NCBI RefSeq assembly: GCF_014203325.1
Contig: NZ_JACHIV010000001.1
Location: forward strand, 5,953,501-6,017,500
DNA length: 64,000 bases
Direction: 5' to 3'
DNA from: Saccharopolyspora gloriosae
GTDB taxonomy: Bacteria; Actinomycetota; Actinomycetes; Mycobacteriales; Pseudonocardiaceae
Below the pieces are notes generated by a model, which saw only the letters and a list, made by a program, of their open reading frames with translations, made no database searches and was not told the origin of the DNA. The position numbers were made by a program, and so were the translations under genes. This document shows positions 36,179 through 44,064 of the stretch, in pieces (position 1 is the stretch's first letter; each line of letters starts with the position of its first letter).

Positions 36179-38437
36179 ATGGCTTCACTCGCGGACTCCC
36201 TGCGGGCACGCGGCGACGAGGACCTCACGGCCTTGCTGCGCATGCGGCCCGACCTGGCCACGCCCCCGCCGGCGGACACGTCCGTGCTGGCCACCCGCGC
36301 GGGGGTGCGCTCGTCGGTGGCGCGCGCCTGCGAGGACCTGGACTCGTTCGCGCTGTCCACCTTGGAAGCCCTGGTGCTGCTGGACGCGGATTCGGCGCCG
36401 GTCCCGCTGGACGCGGTCGCCGAGATGCTCGGCTCGGGCGTGACCCCGCAGCGGACCCGGCGGGCCGTGGAGGAGCTGCGGCGCCGCGCGCTGGTCTGGG
36501 GCGAGGACGCCGAGCTCGCCGTGGTGCCCACCGCGCGGGAGGCGCTGCCCGCGTTCCCCGCCGGGCTGGGCCGACCCGCCGACGACCTCACCCCCGACGC
36601 CGCGGACGCCGCGCTCGCCGAACTCGACGAGCAGGAGCGGGACCTCGTCAGCAAGCTCGCCGGCTCGCGGCCGATCGGGCGCACCAAGGACGCCGGGCGC
36701 GGGATCACCGCCGACGAGGCGGCGACGCCGGTGCAGCGGCTGCTCGCGAAGGGCCTGCTGCTGCGCCGCGACACCGAGACCGTGGAGCTGCCCCGCCAGC
36801 TCGCGTTCGCGGTCCGCGGCGCCGACCCGATGGGGCCGGTGGAGCCGGAGGAACCGCTGCTCGACCTCGTCGCCCACGACCAGGCCACGGTGGACTCCAC
36901 CGCCGCGGGCGAAGTGCTGGAACTGCTGCGGCACCTGGAGTCGATGCTGCACCTGTGGAGCGAGGACCCGCCGGACGTGCTGCGCTCCGGCGGCATCGGG
37001 GTGCGCGACATCCGCCGCGCCGCGAAGGAGCTCGACGTCGACGAAGCCCGGGTGTCGCTGCTGGTGGAGCTGGCGGTGGCCGCGAACCTCCTCGCCGCCA
37101 CCGACGGCGGCGAACCGCGGTGGACGCTCACCTACGGCGCCGACACCTGGCTCGCTTCCGGACCGGAGCAGCGGTGGGCACCGCTGGCGAAGAGCTGGGT
37201 GGAGCTGCCCCGGCTGCCGGGCCTGATCGGGGCGCGCGACGAGAAGGACCGCCTGCTGGGCCCGTTGTCCGAGGAGTTGCGCCGCCCGCTGGCGCCCCGC
37301 GACCGGCACCGGATCCTCGGCCTGCTCGACGAACTCCCCGGCGGGCACGGGGTGCGCGCCGCCGACGACGCGGCGGCCGTGCTGGCCTGGCGCGCTCCGC
37401 GCCGCGGTGGCCGGCTGCGCGACGACCTGGTGCGCTGGACGCTGCGGGAGGCGACGGCGCTGGGCGTCGTCGCGCTGGGCGCGCTGTCGAGCGCCGGGCG
37501 CGCGGTGCTGTTCGACGACGCGAGCACGGCGGCGCAGGTGCTGACCTCGGCGCTGCCGGAACCGCTGGACCACGTGCTGGTGCAGGCGGACCTGACGGTC
37601 GTCGCGCCCGGCAGGCTCGAACCGGACCTGGCCGCGGACATGAACCTCGTGGCCGATGTGGAGTCCGCGGGCAGCGCCACCGTCTACCGGGTCGGCGAGA
37701 GCAGCGTACGCCGCGCGCTCGACGCGGGCCGCAGCGCCGACGAGCTGCACGCGCTGTTCCGCGACCGGTCCCGCACCCCCATCCCGCAGGGCTTGACGTA
37801 CCTGATCGACGACGTGGCGCGCAGGCACGGCAGGCTCCGCGCGGGCACCGCGTCGGCCTTCCTGCGCTGCGACGATTCGGTGCTGCTGGCGGAAGTGCTG
37901 GCCAGTCCCGGCATCGGCGAGCTGGAACTGCGCCGCATCGCGCCCACCGTGCTGGTGAGCCCGCTACCGCTGGTGGAGGTGCTGGACGGCCTGCGAGCGG
38001 CCGGGTTCGCCCCCGCCGCCGAAGGCCCCGACGGCCAGATCCTGGACCTGCGTTCCGACGGCCACCGGGTGCGCGGTCGCGCCAGGACGACTCAGCAGGC
38101 GGCGCTGCCCACCCCGCCCGGCGAGGAGCAGCTCGCGGAGCTCATCGCGCAGCTGCGCTCCGGTGACCGCGCGGGCTCGGTGCGCAGGGGCAGCGCCATG
38201 AGCCCCGAGCGCGGCAGGCCCAGCGCCGAGGCGACGTTGCGGTTGCTGCGCGACGCCGCCGCCCAGCAGCGCAGCGTGTGGCTCGGCTTCGTCAACTCCA
38301 ACGGCGTGTCCAGCCAGGTCGTCGTGCAACCCGTCAGCGTCGGCGGCGGAGTCCTCCAAGGCGTCGACAGGGGCAGCGGCGAACCGGGCCGATTCCCCTT
38401 GCACCGCATCACATCCGTAGCGGTCGTCGAGGACTGA
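36179..38437 (+). CDS. Helicase-associated (XPB/Ssl2-like accessory) protein
   Basis: 752 residues, homologue-like to mycobacterial Rv0862c, which is encoded next to the XPB helicase. Start MASLADSLRARGDEDLTALL; a central region with the YRVGESSVRRALDAGRSADE and DVARRHGRLRAGTASAFLRCDD blocks of the helicase C-terminal-associated domain; and an end resembling a WYL-like domain (VWLGFVNSNGVSSQVVVQPV). Probably acts with XPB in DNA processing, though here the helicase gene is 21 kb away. ATG 36179 is the first start after the non-coding leader. Confidence 0.85.
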   Translation: MASLADSLRARGDEDLTALLRMRPDLATPPPADTSVLATRAGVRSSVARACEDLDSFALSTLEALVLLDADSAPVPLDAVAEMLGSGVTPQRTRRAVEELRRRALVWGEDAELAVVPTAREALPAFPAGLGRPADDLTPDAADAALAELDEQERDLVSKLAGSRPIGRTKDAGRGITADEAATPVQRLLAKGLLLRRDTETVELPRQLAFAVRGADPMGPVEPEEPLLDLVAHDQATVDSTAAGEVLELLRHLESMLHLWSEDPPDVLRSGGIGVRDIRRAAKELDVDEARVSLLVELAVAANLLAATDGGEPRWTLTYGADTWLASGPEQRWAPLAKSWVELPRLPGLIGARDEKDRLLGPLSEELRRPLAPRDRHRILGLLDELPGGHGVRAADDAAAVLAWRAPRRGGRLRDDLVRWTLREATALGVVALGALSSAGRAVLFDDASTAAQVLTSALPEPLDHVLVQADLTVVAPGRLEPDLAADMNLVADVESAGSATVYRVGESSVRRALDAGRSADELHALFRDRSRTPIPQGLTYLIDDVARRHGRLRAGTASAFLRCDDSVLLAEVLASPGIGELELRRIAPTVLVSPLPLVEVLDGLRAAGFAPAAEGPDGQILDLRSDGHRVRGRARTTQQAALPTPPGEEQLAELIAQLRSGDRAGSVRRGSAMSPERGRPSAEATLRLLRDAAAQQRSVWLGFVNSNGVSSQVVVQPVSVGGGVLQGVDRGSGEPGRFPLHRITSVAVVED

Positions 38438-39031
38438 TCACCGCAGCTTGAGCTTGTCGAGGGCCTTCGGATTCGTCTTCGCGCCACGGTTCACGGAGTG
38501 GGCGATGCCGTTGTAGACGAGGTCCCACAGGTCCCGGTTGGCCTGGATCTCCCGCAGGTTGATGGAGAGCTCGGTGCCCTTCCGGTCCGCGAGCTCCAGA
38601 TCCCACGACAGGCCGCCGCTGGTCCCGACGATTTGAACCTTCGTCAGCTCGTAGACGTCGACATGCCCACCCTTCACCGCGAACCAGTCCGCACCGGCGG
38701 AGATTCCGTGCTTCTTGCCGTAGAAGTAGAAGACGACCGGACCGCTCAAGATCAGCAACCACATCCACCAAGTGGACATCCACTCGATTCCCCAGTCGCG
38801 CAAAGTCGCGTACCCGATCCCCAAGACCGAGACGATGCATCCGGCACCGACTGAGGCCCACACGGTTCCCTGGTACCACTCCAGCAATTGGCCACGCCCC
38901 TCGGGAGCGGACGGATACTTCGCCCTGCTGGACACATTTTTATCGGTGTACCCCCCGGAACCGGCCACCGGAGCACGGGGAGGCCGTGGTTCACCGGACT
39001 TCGGATTCGGTTTCGGCGCCACCTGCGGCAA
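38438..39031 (-). CDS. Two-helix membrane protein, possible immunity partner
   Basis: 197 residues: a polar Pro/Lys-rich N-terminus (1-50), two membrane helices (about 57-77 and 86-105) and a soluble C-terminal domain (GHVDVYELTKVQIVG to NPKALDKLKLR). It lies immediately after the type VII effector-like gene on the same strand, 42 bp away, the usual place of an immunity gene. The likely start is TTG 39031, with GGGG upstream; GTG 39022 is an alternative. Family not recognised; the immunity role is inference. Confidence 0.6.
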   Translation of the reverse strand: MPQVAPKPNPKSGEPRPPRAPVAGSGGYTDKNVSSRAKYPSAPEGRGQLLEWYQGTVWASVGAGCIVSVLGIGYATLRDWGIEWMSTWWMWLLILSGPVVFYFYGKKHGISAGADWFAVKGGHVDVYELTKVQIVGTSGGLSWDLELADRKGTELSINLREIQANRDLWDLVYNGIAHSVNRGAKTNPKALDKLKLR

Positions 39032-39073
39032 TTTCAGACCCCATCCTTCACGACAAGACCGGAGTTGGAGCGG

Positions 39074-40164
39074 TCAATCCGGCCACACCTCGTCAACGAC
39101 AAACCCAACTCCGACACCGACCACTCCTCCTAGGACCACGCCGACCGGTCCAGCGACGCAAGCACCAACCGCTGCACCAGCGGCAAGCGATGAGGCTCCG
39201 CCCACCACAGCTTGTGTCGGGTCTTTTCCCGAAGTGACGTCCACGCCGACGCCGATAGACGTGAAGATCAAACCGGCTACCGGTATCCGCTGGCCGACTT
39301 TCACAGCCCCTTTCAGGACCGGGCTAGGCCCCTTCAGGTCCCTGGGAACCAGTTTGGTGTCGACTCGCTTGATCCCCGCCTTCACCCGGTCCGGGAAGCG
39401 GTCGATGACCCTCGCGGAGCGGGTCGCCATGGCGTCGTTCAGCGCGGCCTTGGCGTTCACCTCGTTGGTGACCTGGATGCCGATGGCCTTGGACCGATTG
39501 GCGAAGCTGAGGTCGGTGCTAGCAGCGAGCTTCGAGGCACGTTCGGCCTTGCTCATCGCCGTTTCGGCGAACTCCTTGAACTTGCTGGTCCGCACCGCGA
39601 CGGCGGCGGTGGCCCCGCTGGTCATGTCGGTGAGGGTCAGTGCCAGCTTCGCCGGGTCGAAGGTGCCGGACAGGAATCGAACCAGCACGTGCTGGGAATC
39701 GGTCTCCTTCTTCTTGGCTTCCTTGACGATCTGGCTCGCCTGCGCGTAGGCCTGCGCCTTCTTCTCGAAGGCCGCGGCCGCCTGCGTCGCCGCCGCGTGG
39801 TCCTGCTTCTGCTGCTGCGTGGCAGGGCGGTCGGCGGGCAGTGTCTCGGGCGCCGCGGGCGCTGGACCGGGTTCCTGGATCTCGTAGCCCTTGATCGCCA
39901 GTCCGCCCTCGGTCGCGACGTCACGGGCGCGCTGCATCTGAACTCGGACAACGATCCGGCCAGATTGTCCACGATCTTCCCCGCCTGGTCGAGCACGGCC
40001 CGGAACGAATCGCCTGCCTGTTCGCGCCAACCGGTCTCGGAATCGCCGCGCACCCCGTGAAGCCGGTCGCCGGTGGTATCGGCGTGCTCGGCCTGTCCGC
40101 GCAGCCAGCCGCAGGTCGCGGTCAAGCTGTCGGGGTCTCCTTTTACTTCGGTGTCGAGTCCCAC
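39074..40164 (-). pseudogene. Type VII effector-like gene with single-base frameshift
   Basis: The first 74 codons (GTG 40164, AGGGGGAG upstream) encode a WXG100-like helix-turn-helix hairpin with W46 in ETGWREQAGDSF. At 39942/39943 one base is missing: restoring a G in GAG-TTCAG would join SLSE to VQMQRARDVATEGG and continue to 39074. The long frame then gives about 290 more residues: an Ala/Gln/Lys linker, a helical middle and a Gly/Ala/Val-rich hydrophobic end (VVGGASSLAAGAAVGACVAG and more). Such glycine-zipper ends occur in membrane-damaging LXG/WXG effectors. It could be a pseudogene or a sequencing error. Confidence 0.65.
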
Positions 40165-40178
40165 CGTCTCCCCCTGCG

Positions 40179-40475
40179 CTAGCGCGGCTGTTCGGCTTGC
40201 AGCTGCTGCGCTTTGAACGCGGCCGCCTGCTCGTAATCGGTCTCCACATATGCAGTGCGGCTCTCCGCAACTGAATCGCCCAGGGCGCCCACGTCCACGA
40301 CGGCGTTGCCCAACGCCTCAGCCAGCACTGCGATCGCGCCGTCAACAGCGCCGGTCACCGCGCCTGCCCGCGTCTCCGGTGGTTCGGAGGCTCCGCCTTC
40401 AAGATCCGCGCTCGCACCGCGAAGCTTCGCGGCGAGCTCAGCCAGCAACGCCGGGTCGGCGTGCAGCCTGCTCAT
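40179..40475 (-). CDS. EspC-like small type VII substrate
   Basis: 98 residues of helical hairpin: LHADPALLAELAAKLRGASADL, a turn, then AVVDVGALGDSVAESRTA. The C-terminal YVETD fits the YxxxD export signal. AGGAGGGG precedes ATG 40475. It directly precedes the effector-like gene (14 bp) and overlaps the upstream stop (ATGA), as expected of a partner co-secreted with it. Confidence 0.7.
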   Translation of the reverse strand: MSRLHADPALLAELAAKLRGASADLEGGASEPPETRAGAVTGAVDGAIAVLAEALGNAVVDVGALGDSVAESRTAYVETDYEQAAAFKAQQLQAEQPR

Positions 40476-40738
40476 CGCGCCCCCTCCTGGTAGCGGGTGC
40501 GGCGTTCGTCCACCGGCAGCGCCGCATCCCACAGGATCACATCCGCTCCCGAACGAGCTCGAAGATCGTCGAGCTGATGCCCACGCACCGCGACCCAGGC
40601 TTGTCCGTCGCCGCAGCCGTCCACGAGTCCGCGCAGCGAGGTGAACGCCAGCAACGCACGGTCGCCTTGAGCCGTGTCGCGCAGCTCAAGCGTCACTTCC
40701 TCGTCCTGCCGGGTGACTCGCTGAGACGGCAGGTACAC
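40472..40738 (-). CDS. SAV_915/SseB-like protein, possibly N-terminally truncated
   Basis: 88 residues resembling the SAV_915 family: YLPSQRV, then GDRALLAFTSLRGLVDGCGDGQAWVAV, and a final DVILWDAALP. GTG 40738 is the only start in frame, yet the frame stays open upstream for 29 further codons that read like a natural linker (HIESDEAEEQVPET), up to a stop at about 40828. A start may have been lost. Confidence 0.5.
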   Translation of the reverse strand: MYLPSQRVTRQDEEVTLELRDTAQGDRALLAFTSLRGLVDGCGDGQAWVAVRGHQLDDLRARSGADVILWDAALPVDERRTRYQEGAR

Positions 40739-40961
40739 CGTTTCCGGTACTTGTTCCTCGGCTTCGTCGGATTCGATGTGCTCGGCTCCGAAGACCGCCG
40801 GTGCAGCCTGCTCGTGTTTCCCGCATCACGTGCCGGTCGCCATAAACCACGAACGCGTCTCCCTCCCCTGTCGGCGCGCCGCACGCACGATATCGCCCGT
40901 ACCAGGCGATTTGCGGCACCTCCCCGTGCCTCACCTGATCAGCCCAGCGGATCACTTCCAC
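40686..40961 (-). CDS. Hypothetical protein, likely frameshifted
   Basis: 91 residues. The first 45 read like a protein (VIRWADQVRHGEVPQIAWYG to DAFVVYGDRHVMRET); the remainder is Arg/Ser-rich and out of phase with the neighbouring SAV_915-like frame it overlaps. The two may once have been one gene. GTG 40961 has no strong ribosome site. Low confidence as an intact gene. Confidence 0.35.
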   Translation of the reverse strand: MEVIRWADQVRHGEVPQIAWYGRYRACGAPTGEGDAFVVYGDRHVMRETRAGCTGGLRSRAHRIRRSRGTSTGNGVPAVSASHPAGRGSDA

Positions 40962-41006
40962 CGTGGTGTGGATCAGCTTCGCCGCTGCCCCTTGCGATTC
41001 GATCCG

Positions 41007-41117
41007 TCACGAGGATTCGGGATCGGTATCCGGACCGACACCGCTGCCGAGGACGTCGGTGTCCACGCGGGACGGGATGGGCGGGCCGATCGGAGCGGGA
41101 TCGTCAGGGGCGGCCAT
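41007..41117 (-). CDS. 36-residue peptide gene
   Basis: A Pro/Asp-rich peptide (MAAPDDPAPIGPPIPSRVDT, ending DTDPESS) with AGAAGGAG six bases before ATG 41117. Its stop is in the same frame as, and 15 codons before, the GTG at 40961, so a nonsense mutation may have split a longer gene. Confidence 0.45.
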   Translation of the reverse strand: MAAPDDPAPIGPPIPSRVDTDVLGSGVGPDTDPESS

Positions 41118-41239
41118 GCGGGCTCCTTCTGCGGTGTGGGTGGGGAGCCCGGCCCTCGCGCCGGGGAACGCGAGGACCGGGCGAACGGTCCGAAGCCGGT
41201 CGGGGAAGAGGGGGGGCGGCATCGGACCGGATCAGGGGG

Positions 41240-41497
41240 TCAGGTCGGCCAAGTCGGAGCCGAGTCGACGACCTGCCCGGCGGACTCTTCGGCGGGGTAA
41301 GGGCCGAGAGTTAGGCAGACTGTGCAGAGCTCTCGGCCACTGGGGAGGTCGCGCGGGACGTCGAGTCTGCGGTGCACCGGGCCGCGCACGAAGTGGCCGC
41401 ATTCGCCGATCGCCGAGCCGCTGCCGGTGACGCCGATGATGCGGTGCCAGTGCGGCTCGTACGCCGCGGCCATCCAGCCGAAATCCCGCACGGTCAC
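41240..41497 (-). CDS. Small Cys-containing protein, function unknown
   Basis: 85 residues with CGHF and a CTVCLTLGPYP pair; a WMAAAYEPHWHRIIGVTGSG start. AAGGGAG precedes GTG 41497. It is divergent from the XRE-DUF5753 regulator at 41746, mirroring 6655-6879 next to the first regulator. Possible metal-binding role. Confidence 0.55.
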   Translation of the reverse strand: MTVRDFGWMAAAYEPHWHRIIGVTGSGSAIGECGHFVRGPVHRRLDVPRDLPSGRELCTVCLTLGPYPAEESAGQVVDSAPTWPT

Positions 41498-41690
41498 GCG
41501 AAACTCCCTTGTTCGCAATGCTTTCCCGGCTTGCTCGAACTCGGATCAGCGACTCGGGGTCACCCGAGGCGGACACGGCTCCGGCGCCGGTGCAGCTCCC
41601 GCCAGTAACGGCGGGAGTGCCGCCGGGTGCGCCATCTCGACCAGGGTTTGACCATGGCCGAAACGTAGCCGATTGAAATTTCATTCAGCA

Positions 41691-41724
41691 ATCGCTCGAT
41701 CGAGCGATCATGTTCATGGAACAT
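41691..41724. promoter_or_regulatory. Two perfect palindromes upstream of XRE regulator
   Basis: ATCGCTCGATCGAGCGAT (41691-41708, 18 bp, perfect) and ATGTTC-ATG-GAACAT (41710-41724, perfect). TGAAATTTCA, also palindromic, lies about 10 bp further upstream. They occupy the short divergent region and are candidate operators of the regulator. Confidence 0.5.
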
Positions 41725-41745
41725 TTCATGGCAAGATCCACGGGC

Positions 41746-42591
41746 ATGAACAACTCCTGGCCCGCCGTCCGCCGTGTGCAGGTCGGCCTGATCCTGCGGA
41801 ACCTGCGGCGCGAATCCGGGGTGAAACCGAAGGAGATCGCCGAACGGCTCGACTGGTATCCGAGCAAGCTGACGAAGGTCGAACGCGGCGATCTCACCGT
41901 GTCGGCGGCCGAAGTCGACGTGCTGCTCGGCATGTTCGGCGTCACCGAAAGCGAAGACACCACCCGGCTCCGCACCCTGGCCAAGGAAGCCCGGCGACGC
42001 GATCAGCCGGCGCGGGTGCCGGACTGGGCGGCAACGTACGTGGCACTGGAAGGCGCGGCGACGGAGGTCAAGATCTACGACCCCGAGGTCATTCCCGCGA
42101 TGTTGCAGACCGAGTCGTACGCACGGGCGCTGCTGTCGAACCCGCTCGACGAGACCACCGACCCGGAACCAGCGGTGGCAGAACGAGGTTCACGAGCGAA
42201 TCGGTTCACGGATGACGGCCCGAAACTATGGGTGGTACTCGGCGAGGCTGCCATGCATCGCCAGGTCGGCGGACGGGACGTGCTGCGAGAACAACTCCAG
42301 CACCTTCGGAAAATGGCCGCACGCCCGAACATCACGTTGCAACTGCTGCCGTTCGCGGCGGGTGAGCATGTCGCGCTTGGCAGTTCGTTCACCCTGATCA
42401 GCCTGTCTGAACCGCCAGCGACCTTCGCCTACTTCGAAGGCCTGACCGGGGCCGAGTACATGGACAAGCCAGTGCACACGGAGGCGCACGAAAAAGCTTT
42501 CGACAGCCTGCGCATGGTGGCATCCTCGGACCGGGAAACGGCTCGGATGCTAGAGCGCCGAGTCAAGGAGTTGAAGCAAGCGACGGAGTGA
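41746..42591 (+). CDS. XRE family regulator with DUF5753 domain
   Basis: 281 residues from ATG 41746; ATGs at 41728 and 41710 would run into the palindromic operator region. Helix-turn-helix about residues 12-60 (SGVKPKEIAERLDWYPSKLTKVERG), DUF5753 from about 88 on (IPAMLQTESYARALL, NITLQLLPFAAGEHVAL). The last 24 codons are present again, as a fragment, at 43130. The DUF397 gene begins 3 bp after the stop. Confidence 0.9.
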   Translation: MNNSWPAVRRVQVGLILRNLRRESGVKPKEIAERLDWYPSKLTKVERGDLTVSAAEVDVLLGMFGVTESEDTTRLRTLAKEARRRDQPARVPDWAATYVALEGAATEVKIYDPEVIPAMLQTESYARALLSNPLDETTDPEPAVAERGSRANRFTDDGPKLWVVLGEAAMHRQVGGRDVLREQLQHLRKMAARPNITLQLLPFAAGEHVALGSSFTLISLSEPPATFAYFEGLTGAEYMDKPVHTEAHEKAFDSLRMVASSDRETARMLERRVKELKQATE

Positions 42592-42791
42592 GCATGAGCG
42601 ACGCGACCGACGAAATCTGGCGCAAGGCAACGAGGTCGCAAGGCGCGCACAACTGCGTCGAGGTCGCTCTCACCCGCTCGACCACGGCGATCCGAGACAG
42701 CAAAGCCCCCGAAGCAGGGCACCTGACGGCGAATTCCACGCAGTGGTCCGCTTTCCTCAACGCGCTCAAGAGCGGCATGCTGGACGGCTGA
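42514..42791 (+). repeat. Tandem duplication unit, left copy
   Basis: About 280 bp spanning the 3' end of the XRE regulator and the whole first DUF397 gene. The sequence recurs at 43126-43405, with scattered substitutions and an intact second DUF397 gene. An inverted higA lies between the units. Confidence 0.9.
42594..42791 (+). CDS. DUF397 protein, copy 1
   Basis: 65 residues with one family core (SQGAHNCVEVALTRSTTAIRD) and the tail KAPEAGHLTANSTQWSAFL. GGAG lies five bases before ATG 42594, right after the regulator's stop. Copy 2 at 43208 differs at about a fifth of positions. Confidence 0.85.
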   Translation: MSDATDEIWRKATRSQGAHNCVEVALTRSTTAIRDSKAPEAGHLTANSTQWSAFLNALKSGMLDG

Positions 42792-42809
42792 TCAGCAGCC
42801 TCGCAGCGT

Positions 42810-43115
42810 TCAGCCCGCTTGGGCGAGCGGAACGATCCGGTCGAGCTCGTCGCGGATGCGGTCCTTCTCGACTTCGAGGTCGTAGTGTTCCTGCAAGTTG
42901 AGGAAAAAACGCTCCGTCGTGCCGAAGTAGCGCGCCATGCGCAGGGCGGTGTCAGCGCTGATGCGCCGGGCGCCGCGCACGATCTCGTTGATCCTTCGCG
43001 CGGGAACACCGATGTCCTTGGACAGCCGGTACTGACTGACACCCAGCGGCCGCAGGTACTCCTCGTTGAGGATTTCACCCGGGTGCACCGGGTCCGTGAC
43101 GCGTTCGTCGCTCAT
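42810..43115 (-). CDS. higA: HigA-family antitoxin, orphan
   Basis: 101 residues. HigA signature VHPGEILNEEYLRPLGVSQYR, helix-turn-helix (YRLSKDIGVPARRINEIVRG) and ADTALRMARYFGTTERFFLN. The HigB toxin gene, normally directly upstream, is absent: that position holds the duplicated DUF397 fragment. It lies between the two duplication units in opposite orientation. It may be a stand-alone regulator or a relic. Confidence 0.85.
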   Translation of the reverse strand: MSDERVTDPVHPGEILNEEYLRPLGVSQYRLSKDIGVPARRINEIVRGARRISADTALRMARYFGTTERFFLNLQEHYDLEVEKDRIRDELDRIVPLAQAG

Positions 43116-43125
43116 CGCAGGCCTC

Positions 43126-43204
43126 GCATGGTGGCATCCTCGGACCGGGAAACGGCTCGGACGCTGGAGCGCCGGGTCAACGAGTTAAGGCAAGCGACGG
43201 AGTG
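43126..43204 (+). pseudogene. 3' fragment of XRE-DUF5753 gene (duplicated)
   Basis: Encodes only the regulator's last 24 residues or so (MVASSDRETARTLERRVNEL, then RQATE). It is the left part of the second duplication unit and brings the ribosome site for DUF397 copy 2. No promoter or start of its own is expected. Confidence 0.8.
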
Positions 43205-43207
43205 AGC

Positions 43208-43405
43208 ATGAGCGACGCGACCGGTTACAAGTGGCGCAAGGCATCCCGGTCGCAAGGCGCGAACAACTGCGCCGAGGTCGCACTTTCCCGCTCCACCAAG
43301 GCAATCCGAGACAGCAAAGCCCCCGAGGCCGGGCACCTGACAGCGAACACCGCGCAGTGGTCCGCGTTCCTCAACGCGCTCAAGAGCGGCGCGCTGGACG
43401 GCTGA
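43208..43405 (+). CDS. DUF397 protein, copy 2
   Basis: 65 residues. The core reads SQGANNCAEVALSRSTKAIRD; the Val of the usual NCVEV is Ala here. The tail is nearly identical to copy 1. The GGAG-ATG spacing is preserved. Product of the tandem duplication; may have diverged in partner specificity. Confidence 0.8.
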   Translation: MSDATGYKWRKASRSQGANNCAEVALSRSTKAIRDSKAPEAGHLTANTAQWSAFLNALKSGALDG

Positions 43406-43451
43406 GCCGACGCCGAGGAACGCGGTCTCCCCGTGGACCGCGTTCCGGCTG

Positions 43452-44051
43452 TCAGCTCTTGGCCTGGGACTTCGACGACGAAGCAGGCATCGACAGGCGC
43501 TGGCGCATCGCGTGCTCGACCAGCGTGATCAGCGCCGTCTTGGTGGACTCCCGGTTGCGGGCGTCGCAGGAGATCATCGGGACCGACTTGTCGATCGTCA
43601 GCGCCTCCCGCACGTCCTCCATGTTGTGGTGCAACATGCCGTCGAACGTGTTCACCGCGACGACGTACGGCAGCTGCCGGTCGTCGAAGAAGTCGATCGA
43701 CGCGAACGCGTCCGCGAGGCGGCGGGTGTCGACCAGCACGATGGCGCCGATCGCGCCCTTCACCAGGTCGTCCCACATGAACCAGAACCGGTGCTGTCCG
43801 GGCGTGCCGAACAGGTACAGGATCAGGTCGGAATCGAGCGAAACCCGGCCGAAGTCCATCGCGACCGTGGTGGTGACCTTGCCGGGCGTCGCGGTGAGGT
43901 CGTCGACACCCACGCTCGCCTCGGTCATCACCGCCTCGGTGGTCAGCGGCATGATCTCGGAGACCGAGCCGACGAAGGTCGTCTTGCCGACCCCGAAACC
44001 GCCGGCGACGACGATCTTGGTCGAGGTCTTGCCGCTGCTTTGATTTTGCAT
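43452..44051 (-). CDS. cvnD: Conservon GTPase (CvnD)
   Basis: 199 residues, small GTPase of the actinomycete conservon. P-loop GGFGVGKTTFVGSVSE, switch-like TTTVAMDFGRV, FGTPGQHRFWFMWDDLVKGA and NTFDG in place of the usual NKxD. It cycles at the membrane with CvnA-C. ATG 44051 gives the standard MQNQ-type start, 13 bp after cvnC. Confidence 0.9.
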   Translation of the reverse strand: MQNQSSGKTSTKIVVAGGFGVGKTTFVGSVSEIMPLTTEAVMTEASVGVDDLTATPGKVTTTVAMDFGRVSLDSDLILYLFGTPGQHRFWFMWDDLVKGAIGAIVLVDTRRLADAFASIDFFDDRQLPYVVAVNTFDGMLHHNMEDVREALTIDKSVPMISCDARNRESTKTALITLVEHAMRQRLSMPASSSKSQAKS

Positions 44052-44064
44052 GATCGCCCGGGGA

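Noticed and set aside
42810-43115. Complete HigBA toxin-antitoxin pair
   Set aside because: No RelE/HigB-like frame exists on either side of higA.
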